Assembly (NCBI GenBank): GCA_028287545.1
Contig: JAQBPL010000318.1
Location: forward strand, 1-5,765
Reading direction: 5' to 3'
Source: Vulcanimicrobiota bacterium
GTDB lineage: Bacteria; Eremiobacterota; Eremiobacteria; Baltobacterales; Baltobacteraceae
DNA length: 5,765 nucleotides
The translations under genes and the position numbers were made by a program. A model generated the notes under the pieces. The model was not told where the DNA came from. It did no database searches and worked only from the letters and a program-made list of their open reading frames with translations. Shown piece by piece: positions 5,542-5,765 of this stretch (position 1 is the first letter of the stretch; each line of letters opens with the position of its first letter).

Positions 5542-5765
5542 TTATTTCTTGTACCACTCCGCGTTGATCTCGACGTAGTTCTTCCACTGCTCGGGAACGT
5601 CGGAGTCGGCGTAGATCGCCTCGACGGGACACGCTGAAACGCAGGCCCCGCAATCGATACACACCTCGGGATCGATGAAGAGCATCTTGTCGTCATCGCT
5701 GCCGTGGATGCAATCGACCGGACACACGTCGACGCACGACTTGTCCTTGGTACCGATACATGGTT
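5542..5765 (-). CDS. 7-iron (3Fe-4S/4Fe-4S) bacterial-type ferredoxin, 5' end beyond the window
   Basis: A small soluble electron carrier. 73 residues are visible before the TAA at 5544-5542. The frame enters at the right edge and only a few N-terminal residues are likely missing; the in-frame GTG at 5727 is an internal Val, not the start. The first Cys group reads PCIGTKDKSC then VDVCPVDC, in which the residue that would be the second Cys of a CxxC is replaced (CIGT). This is the pattern of FdxA-type ferredoxins carrying one [3Fe-4S] and one [4Fe-4S] cluster. The second group, CIDCGACVSACPVEAIY, is complete. The C-terminal DVPEQWKNYVEINAEWY segment is also typical of this family (Azotobacter FdI, Mycobacterium and Thermus ferredoxins). 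The gene is co-directional with the methyltransferase and ends 24 bp before it, so co-transcription is plausible. It may feed electrons to the flavoprotein two genes downstream, or be an independent housekeeping gene. Confidence 0.95.
   Translation of the reverse strand, partial: PCIGTKDKSCVDVCPVDCIHGSDDDKMLFIDPEVCIDCGACVSACPVEAIYADSDVPEQWKNYVEINAEWYKK

Larger units (their letters stand above)
1..5765 (-). other. Putative single transcription unit with four 4-bp start/stop overlaps
   Basis: All seven genes run the same way. Junctions in order of transcription are: ferredoxin to methyltransferase, 24-bp gap; methyltransferase to flavoprotein, GTGA overlap (4822-4825); flavoprotein to SRPBCC, ATGA overlap (3644-3647); SRPBCC to ketosynthase, GTGA overlap (3186-3189); ketosynthase to ATPase, 9-bp gap; ATPase to permease, GTGA overlap (1240-1243). 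No promoter or terminator can be placed inside, and both ends lie outside the window. Whether the ferredoxin belongs to the unit is the least certain point. Confidence 0.75.

Noticed and set aside
5542..5727. Ferredoxin starting at the in-frame GTG at 5727
   Set aside because: The reading frame continues upstream to the edge with PCIGTKDKSC, which supplies the first cluster's Cys ligands, so 5727 is an internal Val.

Overview
The window is a high-G+C stretch of bacterial chromosome. It is coding from edge to edge, with every supported gene on the minus strand, so transcription runs from the right end to the left. Only two intergenic gaps are visible (24 bp and 9 bp). Five of the six visible start codons are GTG, and four of the five junctions downstream of the methyltransferase start codon, or between later genes, are 4-bp GTGA/ATGA overlaps or near contacts. 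The composition and gene set suit a GC-rich soil-type lineage (for example Eremiobacterota, Actinomycetota, Chloroflexota or Myxococcota), but the sequence alone does not settle the taxon.

In transcription order the genes are: a 7-iron ferredoxin, 5'-truncated by the right edge (5542-5765); a class I SAM-dependent methyltransferase (4822-5517); an FAD-dependent oxidoreductase of the geranylgeranyl-reductase-like group (3644-4825); a small SRPBCC/START-fold protein of the polyketide cyclase type (3186-3647); a FabF-like beta-ketoacyl synthase with an intact Cys-His-His triad (1951-3189); a MacB/LolD-type ABC ATPase (1240-1941); and an FtsX/MacB-type ABC permease running off the left edge (1-1243).

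The most interesting reading is a compact biosynthesis-plus-export operon. A ketosynthase would make a beta-ketoacyl or polyketide chain, the SRPBCC protein would bind or cyclise it, and the flavoprotein and methyltransferase would tailor it. A MacB-like transporter, in the same transcription unit, would export the product or sort it in the envelope. The four biosynthetic genes are joined by three consecutive 4-bp start/stop overlaps, which implies tightly coupled translation. The ferredoxin could supply electrons to the flavoprotein, but it may equally be an unrelated housekeeping gene. No acyl carrier protein, chain-length factor, ketoreductase or acyltransferase lies in the window, so the pathway is incomplete here and the product is unknown. 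No RNA genes, mobile elements, CRISPR arrays, terminators or recognisable promoters were seen.
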